Positions 18,230 through 26,061 of a stretch of 59,915 bases of DNA are shown here, piece by piece; the first letter of the stretch is position 1; each line of letters starts with the position of its first letter. The DNA is taken from assembly GCA_021325335.1 (NCBI GenBank), contig JAJPHJ010000010.1:1-59915 (forward strand), in the 5' to 3' direction. This DNA comes from Pseudomonadota bacterium. Lineage in GTDB: Bacteria > Vulcanimicrobiota > Vulcanimicrobiia > Eremiobacterales > Eremiobacteraceae. The notes below the pieces were generated by a model that made no database searches, was not told where the DNA came from, and saw only the letters and a program-made list of their open reading frames with translations. A program made the translations under genes and the position numbers.

Positions 18230-18280
18230 GTTCGCGACGGCTACATCGAAAGTCGCGAATAAGTTCGCGACGCCTACATC
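18218..18280. repeat. Two near-identical 30-nt palindromic repeats between convergent genes
   Basis: Units 18218-18247 and 18251-18280 are 29/30 identical. Each holds GTCGCGAATAAGTTCGCGAC (8-bp arms, TAAG loop) followed by G(G/C)CTACATC. The first supplies the TAA stop of the thioesterase. The second supplies the CTA (TAG) stop of the opposing TonB receptor gene. They may also act as bidirectional terminators. They belong to the dispersed palindrome family seen at 23493, 34298, 45284, 47401, 50464 and 50493. Confidence 0.88.
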
Positions 18281-20640
18281 TTATAGGTCACAATCAGCCG
18301 CAGCGAAGCGGGTTCGATGTGGAGCGCGTCGGTGGGCAAATCGCCGTAGATGGGATTGAGCGACGAATCTTGGCCGACCACGCCGCGGTACGGCACGCCC
18401 GCGCCGAAAATGGTGAAGGGACCAGCGGCGGCGTTGAAGAGGTTCGAACCCGATAGCGATAGATCGGTGTGCGATCCGATCGAGCGGCCGACGAGCGCAT
18501 CGACCATCGTGAAGGGCGGGAGGGAAAGCTCGTTGTTCCTGCCGCGGAAGATCGAGGCAGCCGATGCGTGCCAACCCATATGCTCCCAGTCGAGTTGCAG
18601 CGAGCCTTCCTGTTGAGGGATCCCCAAGAACTGCGCATTGTCGACCAGACTGCCGCCTGACGTCGGATTGGAAAACGCCGCGTTGAGATCTTTCGGGTAG
18701 GCGACGTTGATACCGTAACGAGCCGTCAAGAAGAGATGCTGCGGGGCGAACCGGCTCGCAAAGCGCATCTCGGTGCCTTCGTACACCGCATTGCCGACGT
18801 TGCTGTTATAGGAAAAGCACTGAGCGAAGGGATGTTGCGGCGTGTTGGTCGGGTTCGTGCAATCAGGTCCCGGCGGCGGCGCCGTGGCGTCGAGCGGATA
18901 GAAGATCTCGATCGGGTCGCGCAGATTCGTGCGATAGAGCGACACATCCAAGGTGGACGCGGATGAAAACTCGTGTGACCCGCCGAGCTCGAACAACGTC
19001 GCATGCTCGGGTTGTTCGCCCGGGTTCCCTTGGCCGTTGAAAACACCGTTCGCGTCTTGCGCCAACTGCGTTGCGGGGAAGAGGTAGCGCTCGACGAGCA
19101 GCGGCGCCCGGAAACCCGTACCGACCGAGAAGCGCAGCGATGTGCGAGCATCTGCGCTGTAAACCGCGCCAAAGCGCCCATCGAGGTTCGATCCGAACGA
19201 TGTATAGCGCGATTCGAAAAGGCCGCCATCAAGGCGCAGCTTGGGAGCAGGTTCGAAACCGCCACGCGCATAGTAGACCTCGACCGTCTGCCCGATCGTC
19301 GCTTGCGCAGGCCCGGCGCCGGGAGGCGACACGAAGCTCAAGTCCTCGTACCGCGTGTAGCCGCCGATCGCGAACTGAGAGGTCGCGAACACGCGCTGCC
19401 ATGCAAGCGCTGCGTTGTAGCGATGATCTTCGTGATTGACGCTGTACGGCGTGGAGTAGTTCTGCCCGTTGACGCTGATGCTGTTAACGCTCTCGGACGC
19501 TGAGGTCGTGAGCTCGCCTGCGCCGAGCGGCAGCCGTCCATCGAGCATATACGCGCGGATGACCTGCGCGAACGTCTGCGCGCCCGGACCGATGAACGAT
19601 CCGAACGTAGAATCGGCGGTGTTGCCGTCGATGCCGTTTTGCGAACTGCTCATATCGCGGTTATCGCCAAGCGTGAAGATCCGGGCTGTGAGATCGGCGT
19701 TTTGCGAAAAGTTCCAATTCACGTTCAACAGTCCGAGATGCGACGCGAGCGACGACCCGAGCGCCAGCGGAGAAGGCGGCGCAGGTGTCGTTTCAAGGGG
19801 TGTCGCCTGGAACAGCGGCACGGTCTGACTGACATAGCCACGCTCGTTTTGATCGTCGAGCGCAAGCGCATATCCCAATCGGTCCTGGGTCCCGGTTATA
19901 TTGAACCAAGCTTCGCTGCGACCGAACGAGCCTGCGGAGAGCGAAAGCGCGTAATGCGGCGTTTGGGTGGGACGAAGCGAAACAAAATCGATCGCGCCGC
20001 CAAACGTGTTGCTTCCCTCGGCGTCTTCCGGACCGAGTCCCTCCGTCACATCGACTGAGGAGAATGCAGCGACTGGAAAGCGCGATAGGTCGAGATCTCC
20101 CGTGTTGCCGTCATTGAGCAGTTGCCCGTCAAGCGTGTCCAAAGCTTCGGAAGGGTCAGGTCCGCGCAGCGAGACCACGGAGATGGCGCTGGCTGCGCCG
20201 CCGGTCGGACGTGAAAACGTCACCGATGGCACCGCCTCTAAAGCGTCCACCACGCGGGCATCGCCGAGACGCTCGAAATCGGAGCGCGTCAGGCTGGTGG
20301 AGGGGATCGTGCCTTCTATCGGCACGAGGCGGCCGTCGACCGTCACCGTGCCGAGCTGGCGCAGTTTGGGCGAATCGAGCGGCTCGAGCGCGATATCGAG
20401 CGAGAGGTCGCGATCGACGTCGAGCGCGATCGTGACCGGCGCGTAGCTACGCGCCGAGGCGCTCAGCACGTAGCGACCCGGCTGCGCGAAGATGGAGAAG
20501 TCCCCGTGCGCGCCGCTCACGGCCGACAGCGGGCTCGCGCCGCCTCGCAATTCGACGCGGACACCGGGCAGCGAACTGCCGGATTGCGCGTGGATCGTGC
20601 CAGCGATCGCGCAGCAGATCGCAAGAATCAAGGCGGGCAT
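18274..20640 (-). CDS. TonB-dependent receptor with carboxypeptidase-like regulatory domain
   Basis: 788 residues with signal peptide (LILAICCAIAGTIHAQ). Residues ~22-95 form a carboxypeptidase-regulatory-like beta-sandwich (LPGVRVELRGG...SGAHGDFSIFAQPGRYVLSASA). The plug (~105-215) follows, with VVSLRGPDPSEALDTLDGQLL and EGLGPEDAEGSNTFGGAIDF. The barrel ends SLRLIVTYKM. It is 59 bases downstream of an ABC exporter pair on the same strand and probably in one operon with it. The substrate is unknown. Its stop codon lies inside a palindromic repeat. Confidence 0.88.
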   Translation of the reverse strand: MPALILAICCAIAGTIHAQSGSSLPGVRVELRGGASPLSAVSGAHGDFSIFAQPGRYVLSASARSYAPVTIALDVDRDLSLDIALEPLDSPKLRQLGTVTVDGRLVPIEGTIPSTSLTRSDFERLGDARVVDALEAVPSVTFSRPTGGAASAISVVSLRGPDPSEALDTLDGQLLNDGNTGDLDLSRFPVAAFSSVDVTEGLGPEDAEGSNTFGGAIDFVSLRPTQTPHYALSLSAGSFGRSEAWFNITGTQDRLGYALALDDQNERGYVSQTVPLFQATPLETTPAPPSPLALGSSLASHLGLLNVNWNFSQNADLTARIFTLGDNRDMSSSQNGIDGNTADSTFGSFIGPGAQTFAQVIRAYMLDGRLPLGAGELTTSASESVNSISVNGQNYSTPYSVNHEDHRYNAALAWQRVFATSQFAIGGYTRYEDLSFVSPPGAGPAQATIGQTVEVYYARGGFEPAPKLRLDGGLFESRYTSFGSNLDGRFGAVYSADARTSLRFSVGTGFRAPLLVERYLFPATQLAQDANGVFNGQGNPGEQPEHATLFELGGSHEFSSASTLDVSLYRTNLRDPIEIFYPLDATAPPPGPDCTNPTNTPQHPFAQCFSYNSNVGNAVYEGTEMRFASRFAPQHLFLTARYGINVAYPKDLNAAFSNPTSGGSLVDNAQFLGIPQQEGSLQLDWEHMGWHASAASIFRGRNNELSLPPFTMVDALVGRSIGSHTDLSLSGSNLFNAAAGPFTIFGAGVPYRGVVGQDSSLNPIYGDLPTDALHIEPASLRLIVTYKM

Positions 20641-20699
20641 GAGCCGCGTCTTTCGCTGAGGACTCGTCCATCCTTTTCAGGCGGCGACAGAAGGGACTT

Positions 20700-21464
20700 T
20701 CAGACCTTCAGGTTGACGCCGCGCTCGGTCAGGACGAACGCGATGACGAGAGCGCTCAGAGCAAGCGCGCTCACGATGAGCGCGTCGAGGACGAGATTCA
20801 CATCCACAGCCCCGGTGTAGGAACTACGAAACCCGTCAATCATGTAGAGCATCGGGTTGAAGAGCGACAACTTCCGCAAGAGCGGCGGCAGCAAGCCGAT
20901 GCTTGAAAAAACACCGCCGATGTAGGTGAGCGGCGTGATGATGAACGTGGTGAAGATGGCAAGATTATCCCAGGTCTTGCCGAGCAGGCCCGCGATCATG
21001 CCGACCGCGGAGAACAAGAGCGCCGTGACGAGCATGAAGAAGAAGTAGAGGAACAGGTCGTGCGGATGAGCGTGCACGAGCAGCAAGCCGATGAGCATGA
21101 CGAGATTGCCGATGACAAGACCGCGCAGCACCGAACCCGTCAAGAATCCGACGACGAGCTCGACGGAAGACAGCGGCGCGATGAGCAGCTCCTGGATTGA
21201 ATTCATGAACCGCTGCTGGAAGATCGAAGAGGCCGACTCGTCGTAGCTCGACGAGATGACGTTGAGCATGACGAGACCCGGGACCAAGAAGTCAACGTAT
21301 GGCACGCCGCCGAGCATCTTGATGCGCGAGCCGAGCGACAGCCCGAAGATGAAGAGGAACAAGAGCGTCGTGATGACCGGCGGCCAGATCACCTGGTTGA
21401 TGACCATGTAGGTGCGCTTGAGCTCGCGCCGGATGAGCGTGCCGAGCCCGACCCCGTTAACCAT
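20700..21464 (-). CDS. ABC-2 type transporter permease
   Basis: 254 residues with six predicted membrane helices, for example VIWPPVITTLLFLFIFGLSL, LVIGNLVMLIGLLLV and LFLYFFFMLVTALLFSAVGMIAGLL. The ABC-2 signature region is SSSYDESASSIFQQRFMNSIQELLIAPLS. It would form a homodimer with the ATPase encoded just upstream, whose stop overlaps its start by 8 bases. Such pairs export drugs, polysaccharides or lipids. No substrate is evident. The TonB receptor gene follows. Confidence 0.88.
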   Translation of the reverse strand: MVNGVGLGTLIRRELKRTYMVINQVIWPPVITTLLFLFIFGLSLGSRIKMLGGVPYVDFLVPGLVMLNVISSSYDESASSIFQQRFMNSIQELLIAPLSSVELVVGFLTGSVLRGLVIGNLVMLIGLLLVHAHPHDLFLYFFFMLVTALLFSAVGMIAGLLGKTWDNLAIFTTFIITPLTYIGGVFSSIGLLPPLLRKLSLFNPMLYMIDGFRSSYTGAVDVNLVLDALIVSALALSALVIAFVLTERGVNLKV

Positions 21465-22212
21465 GGGTCCGCCGTCCGACGAGCTCCAAGAAGACCTCCT
21501 GCAGCGAACGGTCTGCGTGACGCGCCATGAGCGTGGACTTGTCTTCCAGCTCCACGAGCTTGCCGTGATTGACGATGCCGATCCGGTTGCACAGCGCCTC
21601 GACCTCCTCGAGATAGTGCGAGGTCATGAAGATGGTCATGCCGCCGGCGTTGATGGCCTTGAGAAAATCCCACAGCTCCAGCCGCAGCTCCACATCCATG
21701 CCGGCGGTCGGTTCGTCCAAGATGAGGAGCTGCGGTTCGTGGACGAGCGCGCGCGCTAAGGAAAGCCGGCGCTTCATACCCCCGGAGAGCTCGAGATACG
21801 TGGCGCGCCGCTTGTCGGTCAGCTCGAACTGGTCGAGCAGCGTTCGCGCACGCGGTTTCGCTCGAGCGACCGGGATCCCATAGTAGCCGGCCTGGTAGAT
21901 GAGGATCTCCTCGATCGTCAGATAGCGGTCGAAATTGAACTCCTGCGGCGACAGCCCGACGAGCGAGCGGGAACGCCGGTAATCCGAGATAACGTCGTGT
22001 CCGAAGATGCGGATGGTTCCGCCTTGGAAGGTCGCAAGCCCGACGATTGCGTTGATGGTGGTTGTCTTGCCGGCGCCGTTAGGCCCCAAGAAGCCGAAGA
22101 ACTCTCCGGGCGCGACGTCAAACGAGAGACCGTCCACAGCAGTGACGGTCTTATATCGTTTGACGAGCTGTTGGATGGAAACGGCGCTCGGAGCGCCGTC
22201 GGGCTGTTGCAA
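21457..22212 (-). CDS. ABC transporter ATP-binding protein
   Basis: 251 residues. Walker A GPNGAGKTTTINAIVG, Q-loop SPQEFNFD, signature LSGGMKRRLSLARAL, Walker B LLILDEPTAGMD and switch His in MTSHYLEE. The start is a TTG at 22212 placed directly after the TAG stop of the MIP18-type gene, with no usable in-frame alternative before the domain. It powers the ABC-2 permease downstream (8-base overlap). Confidence 0.93.
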   Translation of the reverse strand: MQQPDGAPSAVSIQQLVKRYKTVTAVDGLSFDVAPGEFFGFLGPNGAGKTTTINAIVGLATFQGGTIRIFGHDVISDYRRSRSLVGLSPQEFNFDRYLTIEEILIYQAGYYGIPVARAKPRARTLLDQFELTDKRRATYLELSGGMKRRLSLARALVHEPQLLILDEPTAGMDVELRLELWDFLKAINAGGMTIFMTSHYLEEVEALCNRIGIVNHGKLVELEDKSTLMARHADRSLQEVFLELVGRRTHG

Positions 22213-22572
22213 CTAGTAGTAGATCCCCATCATCATCTTGGCGTCTTCGCTCGCCATGGTGCGCGGGTCCCAGGGCGGCGTGAAGGTGAGGTCGACCTTG
22301 GCGTCGGTCACGCCCGGAATGGACATGAGCGCGGCGTGCACCGCGTTGATGAACATGCCTGCGACCGGGCAGCCGGGCGAGGTGAGGGTCATGGTGACGA
22401 AGACGGTCGATCCATCGATCTTCACATCGTAGATCAAACCGAGGCTCACCATGTCGATGCCGATCTCGGGATCCACGACGTTGCGCAACTCGGCGCGCAC
22501 GCGCTCCTCGGTCAGCGGTTCGGCGGGTGCCTGCGTCGCGCTCTGCGGGTCGGAGATCTCTTCGGGATTCAT
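22213..22572 (-). CDS. MIP18-family (DUF59) protein, iron-sulfur assembly factor-like
   Basis: About 119 residues from ATG 22572. The family core is ELRNVVDPEIGIDMVSLGLIYDVKI followed by VTMTLTSPGCPVAGMF and VDLTFTPPWDP. The conserved Cys lies in SPGCP. Members such as SufT and PaaD aid iron-sulfur cluster delivery. It heads an operon with an ABC exporter and a TonB receptor. A longer GTG start at 22614 would leave only 14 bases to the divergent mqnD start and is less likely. Confidence 0.85.
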   Translation of the reverse strand: MNPEEISDPQSATQAPAEPLTEERVRAELRNVVDPEIGIDMVSLGLIYDVKIDGSTVFVTMTLTSPGCPVAGMFINAVHAALMSIPGVTDAKVDLTFTPPWDPRTMASEDAKMMMGIYY

Positions 22573-22628
22573 ACTTTTAACGCTCTTATCGGCGGAGAAG
22601 AAAAACCCTCTCACGAAACCGGTGCGCC

Positions 22629-23474
22629 ATGATTCATGCGACTCGGCAATTGACGCTGGGCCACTCCCCCGATTCCGATGACGCCTTCATGTTCTACGGA
22701 CTTGCAAGCGGCCGCGTGCCGACGGGCATTCTTTCGTACGACCACATCTTGCAAGACATCCAGACGCTCAACGAGTGGGCGAAAGAAGGCAAGCTCGACA
22801 CGACGGCGATCTCCGTGCACGCGTACGCCTACGTCGCGCGGACCTATGCCATCCTCAATCATGGCGCGTCAATGGGAGGCCGTGATTACGGACCGATGGT
22901 CGTCGCCCGGCGACCAGTGGATGTCGGCAAGCTGCGCGGCGCCACGATCGCGGTGCCCGGACTCATGACGAGCGCATTTTTGGCCTTGCGCTTGCTGGTC
23001 GGTGAGTTCACGCCGCTCGTCATGCCGTTCGATATAATCATGGAAGCGGTCGCGCGCGGCGAGGTGGACTACGGCCTGCTCATCCACGAAGGTCAATTGA
23101 CGCACCAGTCGCTCGGCCTCGCTTCGATCGTCAACCTCGGATCGTGGTGGTTCGAAGAAACCAGTTTGCCGTTGCCGCTCGGCGTCAACGCGATCCGCCG
23201 CGATCTTCCGGACGAGATACAATCGCTCGCGTCACAGCATTTGCGGGCAAGCATCGAATACGGTTTGCAGCATCGCCCCGAGGCGCTCGCGTGGGCGCTG
23301 CGCTATGCGCGAGGCATGCGCTCGGAGACGGCCGACACGTTTGTGGGCATGTACGTGAACGAACGAACGCTCGACCTGGGCCCCGACGGCCGCGCGAGCA
23401 TCGAGCTCTTCCTACGGCGTGCGCAAGACGCCGGGCTCATCCCCGCGCTTCCACCGATCGACTTCGTCATGTAG
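22629..23474 (+). CDS. mqnD: 1,4-dihydroxy-6-naphthoate synthase (futalosine menaquinone pathway)
   Basis: 281 residues. The N-terminal signature LGHSPDSDDAFMFYGLASG is typical of MqnD. A periplasmic-binding-protein-like fold follows, with TTAISVHAYAYV, IAVPGLMTSAFLALRL and DYGLLIHEGQLT, whose His is the proposed catalytic base. MqnD converts cyclic de-hypoxanthine futalosine to 1,4-dihydroxy-6-naphthoate. Its presence implies menaquinone made by the futalosine route. No other mqn gene is in the window. Its TAG stop lies in a TGTAGC sequence that starts the flank of a palindromic terminator. Confidence 0.93.
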   Translation: MIHATRQLTLGHSPDSDDAFMFYGLASGRVPTGILSYDHILQDIQTLNEWAKEGKLDTTAISVHAYAYVARTYAILNHGASMGGRDYGPMVVARRPVDVGKLRGATIAVPGLMTSAFLALRLLVGEFTPLVMPFDIIMEAVARGEVDYGLLIHEGQLTHQSLGLASIVNLGSWWFEETSLPLPLGVNAIRRDLPDEIQSLASQHLRASIEYGLQHRPEALAWALRYARGMRSETADTFVGMYVNERTLDLGPDGRASIELFLRRAQDAGLIPALPPIDFVM

Positions 23475-23517
23475 CGGGCTTCGTCATGTAGTGGGCGACC
23501 GAAGGTCGCCCTTTCTT
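23462..23517. terminator. Bidirectional hairpin terminator with a duplicated 17-nt flank
   Basis: GGGCGACC (23493-23500), loop GAA, GGTCGCCC (23504-23511), then TTTCTT. It lies between the convergent stops of mqnD and the thiolase. The preceding 17 bases are a tandem duplication: CTTCGTCATGTAGCGGG (23462) and CTTCGTCATGTAGTGGG (23479). The TGTAG flank marks it as a member of the dispersed palindrome family. Confidence 0.8.
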
Positions 23518-24706
23518 ACACGCGCTCCACGATCATCGCGGTGCCGCCGCCCGTGCCGTGGCAGAGCGCTGCGAGGCCACGTTTGCCAGCCCGTTCCGCA
23601 AGCGCGTTGAGCAACGTGATGACGAGGCGCGCGCCCGTCGCGCCGATGGGGTGGCCGAGCGCGATCGCGCCGCCGTACACGTTGAGACGTTCGCGCGTCA
23701 CGCCAAGCTGGCGTTCGAACAAAAGCGTGCTCAGCGCGAAGGCTTCGTTGTTCTCGAACAAATCGATGTCGCTGAGCTGCAAGCCGCAGCGCGCAAGCAC
23801 CTTGCGGGCGGCAGGGATCGGCGCTTCAGGAAAGCGCCAGGTCGCGCCCGCGGCCCAAGCGCTGCCGAGGATTTTGGCGATGGGTTTGAGACCGCGCTCC
23901 TTGACCGCGCGAGGGCTTGCGAGGACGAGCGCGGCAGCTCCATCAGAGATCTGGCTTGAATTGCCGGCCGTGAGCAACGAACCGCCGGCGACGGAAGCCC
24001 GCAACTTCGCCAGGACTTCAAGAGTCGTGTCGGGCCGGATGCCTTCGTCACGATCGATCTTCTCAACGCCTTTTTTCGTCTCGATCTCGATCGGAACGAT
24101 CTCGCGCGCGAACGCACCCGTCTGCGTGGCTTGCGCGGCGCGCTCGTGGGAGAGGGCCGCGACCGCGTCGAGATCGGTGCGCGTGACGCCGTATTCCGAG
24201 GCGAGCCGTTCGGTCTCGTCTCCCATGCCTTCGTGCGTCACGGGATCGGTCAAGCCATCGTGCGCCATCACGTCCACGAGGTTCTCGGGAGCGCCGGCGA
24301 GCGAGCGCAGACCCCATCGCGCTCGCGATGAAAGCACGAAGCCTGCCTGCGACATCGATTCGAACCCACCGGCGAGGACGAGGTCGGCCTCCTGGGAGGT
24401 GATGGCGTGAGCCGCGGTCGCAAGACTCATCATCGCGGACGAACAAACCATGTCGATCGCAAAGCCGTCGACCGTATCGGGAACGCCGGCTGCCAGAGCG
24501 GCTTGGCGCGGGACCAGTTGGCCCCAGCCCGCGCGCAAGACGTTGCCGAAGATGTAGAGGTCGAGGTCGCCGCCCGCCACGCCGGCGCGCTCTAATGCCG
24601 CCTCCATCGCACGCGCCCCTAGCGAGATGGGCGTGAGACTTGCGAGTGCGCCGCCGAACTTGCCGATCGGCGTGCGCACGCCCGAGACGATGAAGACGTC
24701 CTGCAT
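23516..24706 (-). CDS. Acetyl-CoA C-acyltransferase (thiolase)
   Basis: 396 residues. Thiolase marks are all present: FIVSGVRTPIGKFGG at the start, the acylated Cys in IDMVCSSAMMSL (~90), NNEAFAL, the catalytic His in GHPIGATGARL and the second Cys in LAALCHGTGGGTAM. The length and the N-terminal RTPIGKF suggest a biosynthetic-type acetoacetyl-CoA thiolase, though a degradative role cannot be excluded. It is 15 bases downstream of the small OB-fold-like secreted protein on the same strand. Confidence 0.93.
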   Translation of the reverse strand: MQDVFIVSGVRTPIGKFGGALASLTPISLGARAMEAALERAGVAGGDLDLYIFGNVLRAGWGQLVPRQAALAAGVPDTVDGFAIDMVCSSAMMSLATAAHAITSQEADLVLAGGFESMSQAGFVLSSRARWGLRSLAGAPENLVDVMAHDGLTDPVTHEGMGDETERLASEYGVTRTDLDAVAALSHERAAQATQTGAFAREIVPIEIETKKGVEKIDRDEGIRPDTTLEVLAKLRASVAGGSLLTAGNSSQISDGAAALVLASPRAVKERGLKPIAKILGSAWAAGATWRFPEAPIPAARKVLARCGLQLSDIDLFENNEAFALSTLLFERQLGVTRERLNVYGGAIALGHPIGATGARLVITLLNALAERAGKRGLAALCHGTGGGTAMIVERV

Positions 24707-24721
24707 CAGACGACGGATCGC

Positions 24722-25090
24722 TTAGTGGACCACGACCGAGTTTGCGATCCAGGCTCCGTTGCGAACCACGCCGCTCGTGCTGATCTTGCTGCCGCGGCGG
24801 ATGTCCGAGATGCTGCCTGCCTGACCGTGGATTTCGATCGCGGTCGTCGGCGTGATCAGTATCTGCAGGCGGCGACCATCGCTGTCCAAGGTGAGAGTAT
24901 TGCTCACGTAACTCACCGCAGTGACCACGCCGTTCGCCTCGAAGCGCTTGTTCGCGTCGGCGAGAAACTGGATCTGCGTGGCGCCCGCAGATACGGCGTC
25001 GACCGGGCGGGCCAGCGCACAACACAGGATGGTCGCCACAACGGCGACGATTGCCCATCCGGCAGCCCATGCGGGTCTGTGCGTCTGCAT
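24722..25090 (-). CDS. Small secreted protein, DUF5666/OB-fold-like
   Basis: About 122 residues from ATG 25090; a longer start at 25174 would run into an inverted repeat and is disfavoured. A signal peptide (GWAIVAVVATILCCALARPVDA) is followed by a small beta-barrel-like domain: NGVVTAVSYVSNTLTLDSDG, then RRGSKISTSGVVRNGAWIANSVVV. The pattern resembles the bacterial OB-fold DUF5666. It precedes and probably shares a transcript with thiolase. Function unknown. Confidence 0.6.
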   Translation of the reverse strand: MQTHRPAWAAGWAIVAVVATILCCALARPVDAVSAGATQIQFLADANKRFEANGVVTAVSYVSNTLTLDSDGRRLQILITPTTAIEIHGQAGSISDIRRGSKISTSGVVRNGAWIANSVVVH

Positions 25091-25155
25091 GTCACTCGGG
25101 TAACGCTTCCCACCGGCGTTTTGTTTCGCCTGCACGGACAGCTCGGCGACGTGTG

Positions 25156-25193
25156 ACGAGGCGCGCGCAGACACTCGCGCGAACGCGCCTCGT
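25156..25193. promoter_or_regulatory. Perfect 10-bp inverted repeat abutting the aldo/keto reductase start
   Basis: ACGAGGCGCG (25156-25165) and CGCGCCTCGT (25184-25193) are exact inverted repeats around an 18-base loop. The second arm ends on the base before the ATG at 25194. In RNA it would hide the ribosome-binding region. In DNA it could be an operator in the divergent promoter. Confidence 0.5.
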
Positions 25194-26042
25194 ATGGATG
25201 TGGCGCAGATAGCGCGGCGCGCACTGGGTGCTACGGGCGTCGATGTGACGGTGTTCGGTCTGGGTGGTGAAGGCGTCTTGCGAACCTTCGGTCACGACGC
25301 GTCGGCTCGCGACGTCATCGACGCGGCGCTCGATGAAGGCGTGACCTATTTCGATTCCGCGCGCGCGTACGCCGGAAGCGAAGAGTACTACGGCGCCACC
25401 CTCGGCGCCGCTCGCGACCGGATCTTCCTCACATCGAAGTCGCACGATCGGACGCGGCGCGGTGCCCTCGCCATGCTCGATCAGACGCTCGCAAACATGC
25501 GCACCGATCGCTTGGACCTTTGGCAGTTGCACGATCTGCGCACTTGGGGCGAGCTCGACGAAGTCTCGGCACCGGGGGGAGCGTACGAAGCGTTCGTCGA
25601 GGCCAAGCGTGCGGGCAAGACCCGCTTCATCGGACTGACCGGTCATCACGATCCAGCCGTGTTGTCTGCGGCGGTCGAACGGTTGCGCTTCGACACGCTG
25701 CTCATCCCGATCAACCCGTGCGAGCCGCGGGGCCGCGCCTTCGCCGCGACCACGGGTGCGCTCGCGCGCGAGCGCGAGATTGGTGTCATCGGCATGAAGG
25801 TCTTCTCCCGCGGCCTGCTGCGCAACTTCCAGGGCGCACCGAGCGCTCGAGAGCTCATGGACTACGCGCTCAGTCAGCCTGTGGACGTCGTGATCATCGG
25901 TTGCGACGACGTCGCGCAGGTGCGCGAAAACGCTGCCGCCGCGCGCGTATTCGAGCCGATGCCGCTGGAACGGCAACGCGCGCTGGAAGAGAGGCTGCGG
26001 CCTCTCGCGTCTGACGCGCTCTACTACCGCGGCAGCATCTGA
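25194..26042 (+). CDS. Aldo/keto reductase
   Basis: 282 residues of the AKR (beta/alpha)8 fold. The catalytic tetrad is visible: Asp in TYFDSARAYAGSEEYYG, the following Tyr, Lys in LTSKSHDR and His in LWQLHDLRTW. The NADPH end of the barrel is VVIIGCDDVAQVREN. It reduces an aldehyde or ketone using NADPH. The substrate is unknown. The start is ATG 25194, directly after an inverted repeat. It converges on the M16 protease gene, with 19 bases between stops. Confidence 0.88.
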   Translation: MDVAQIARRALGATGVDVTVFGLGGEGVLRTFGHDASARDVIDAALDEGVTYFDSARAYAGSEEYYGATLGAARDRIFLTSKSHDRTRRGALAMLDQTLANMRTDRLDLWQLHDLRTWGELDEVSAPGGAYEAFVEAKRAGKTRFIGLTGHHDPAVLSAAVERLRFDTLLIPINPCEPRGRAFAATTGALAREREIGVIGMKVFSRGLLRNFQGAPSARELMDYALSQPVDVVIIGCDDVAQVRENAAAARVFEPMPLERQRALEERLRPLASDALYYRGSI

Positions 26043-26061
26043 TCGGGGCGGCGATCGCCTC

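Noticed and set aside
26050-26059. GGCGATCGCC palindrome between the convergent AKR and M16 genes
   Set aside because: A single 10-bp palindrome without a T-run or flank of the dispersed family; likely chance at this base composition.
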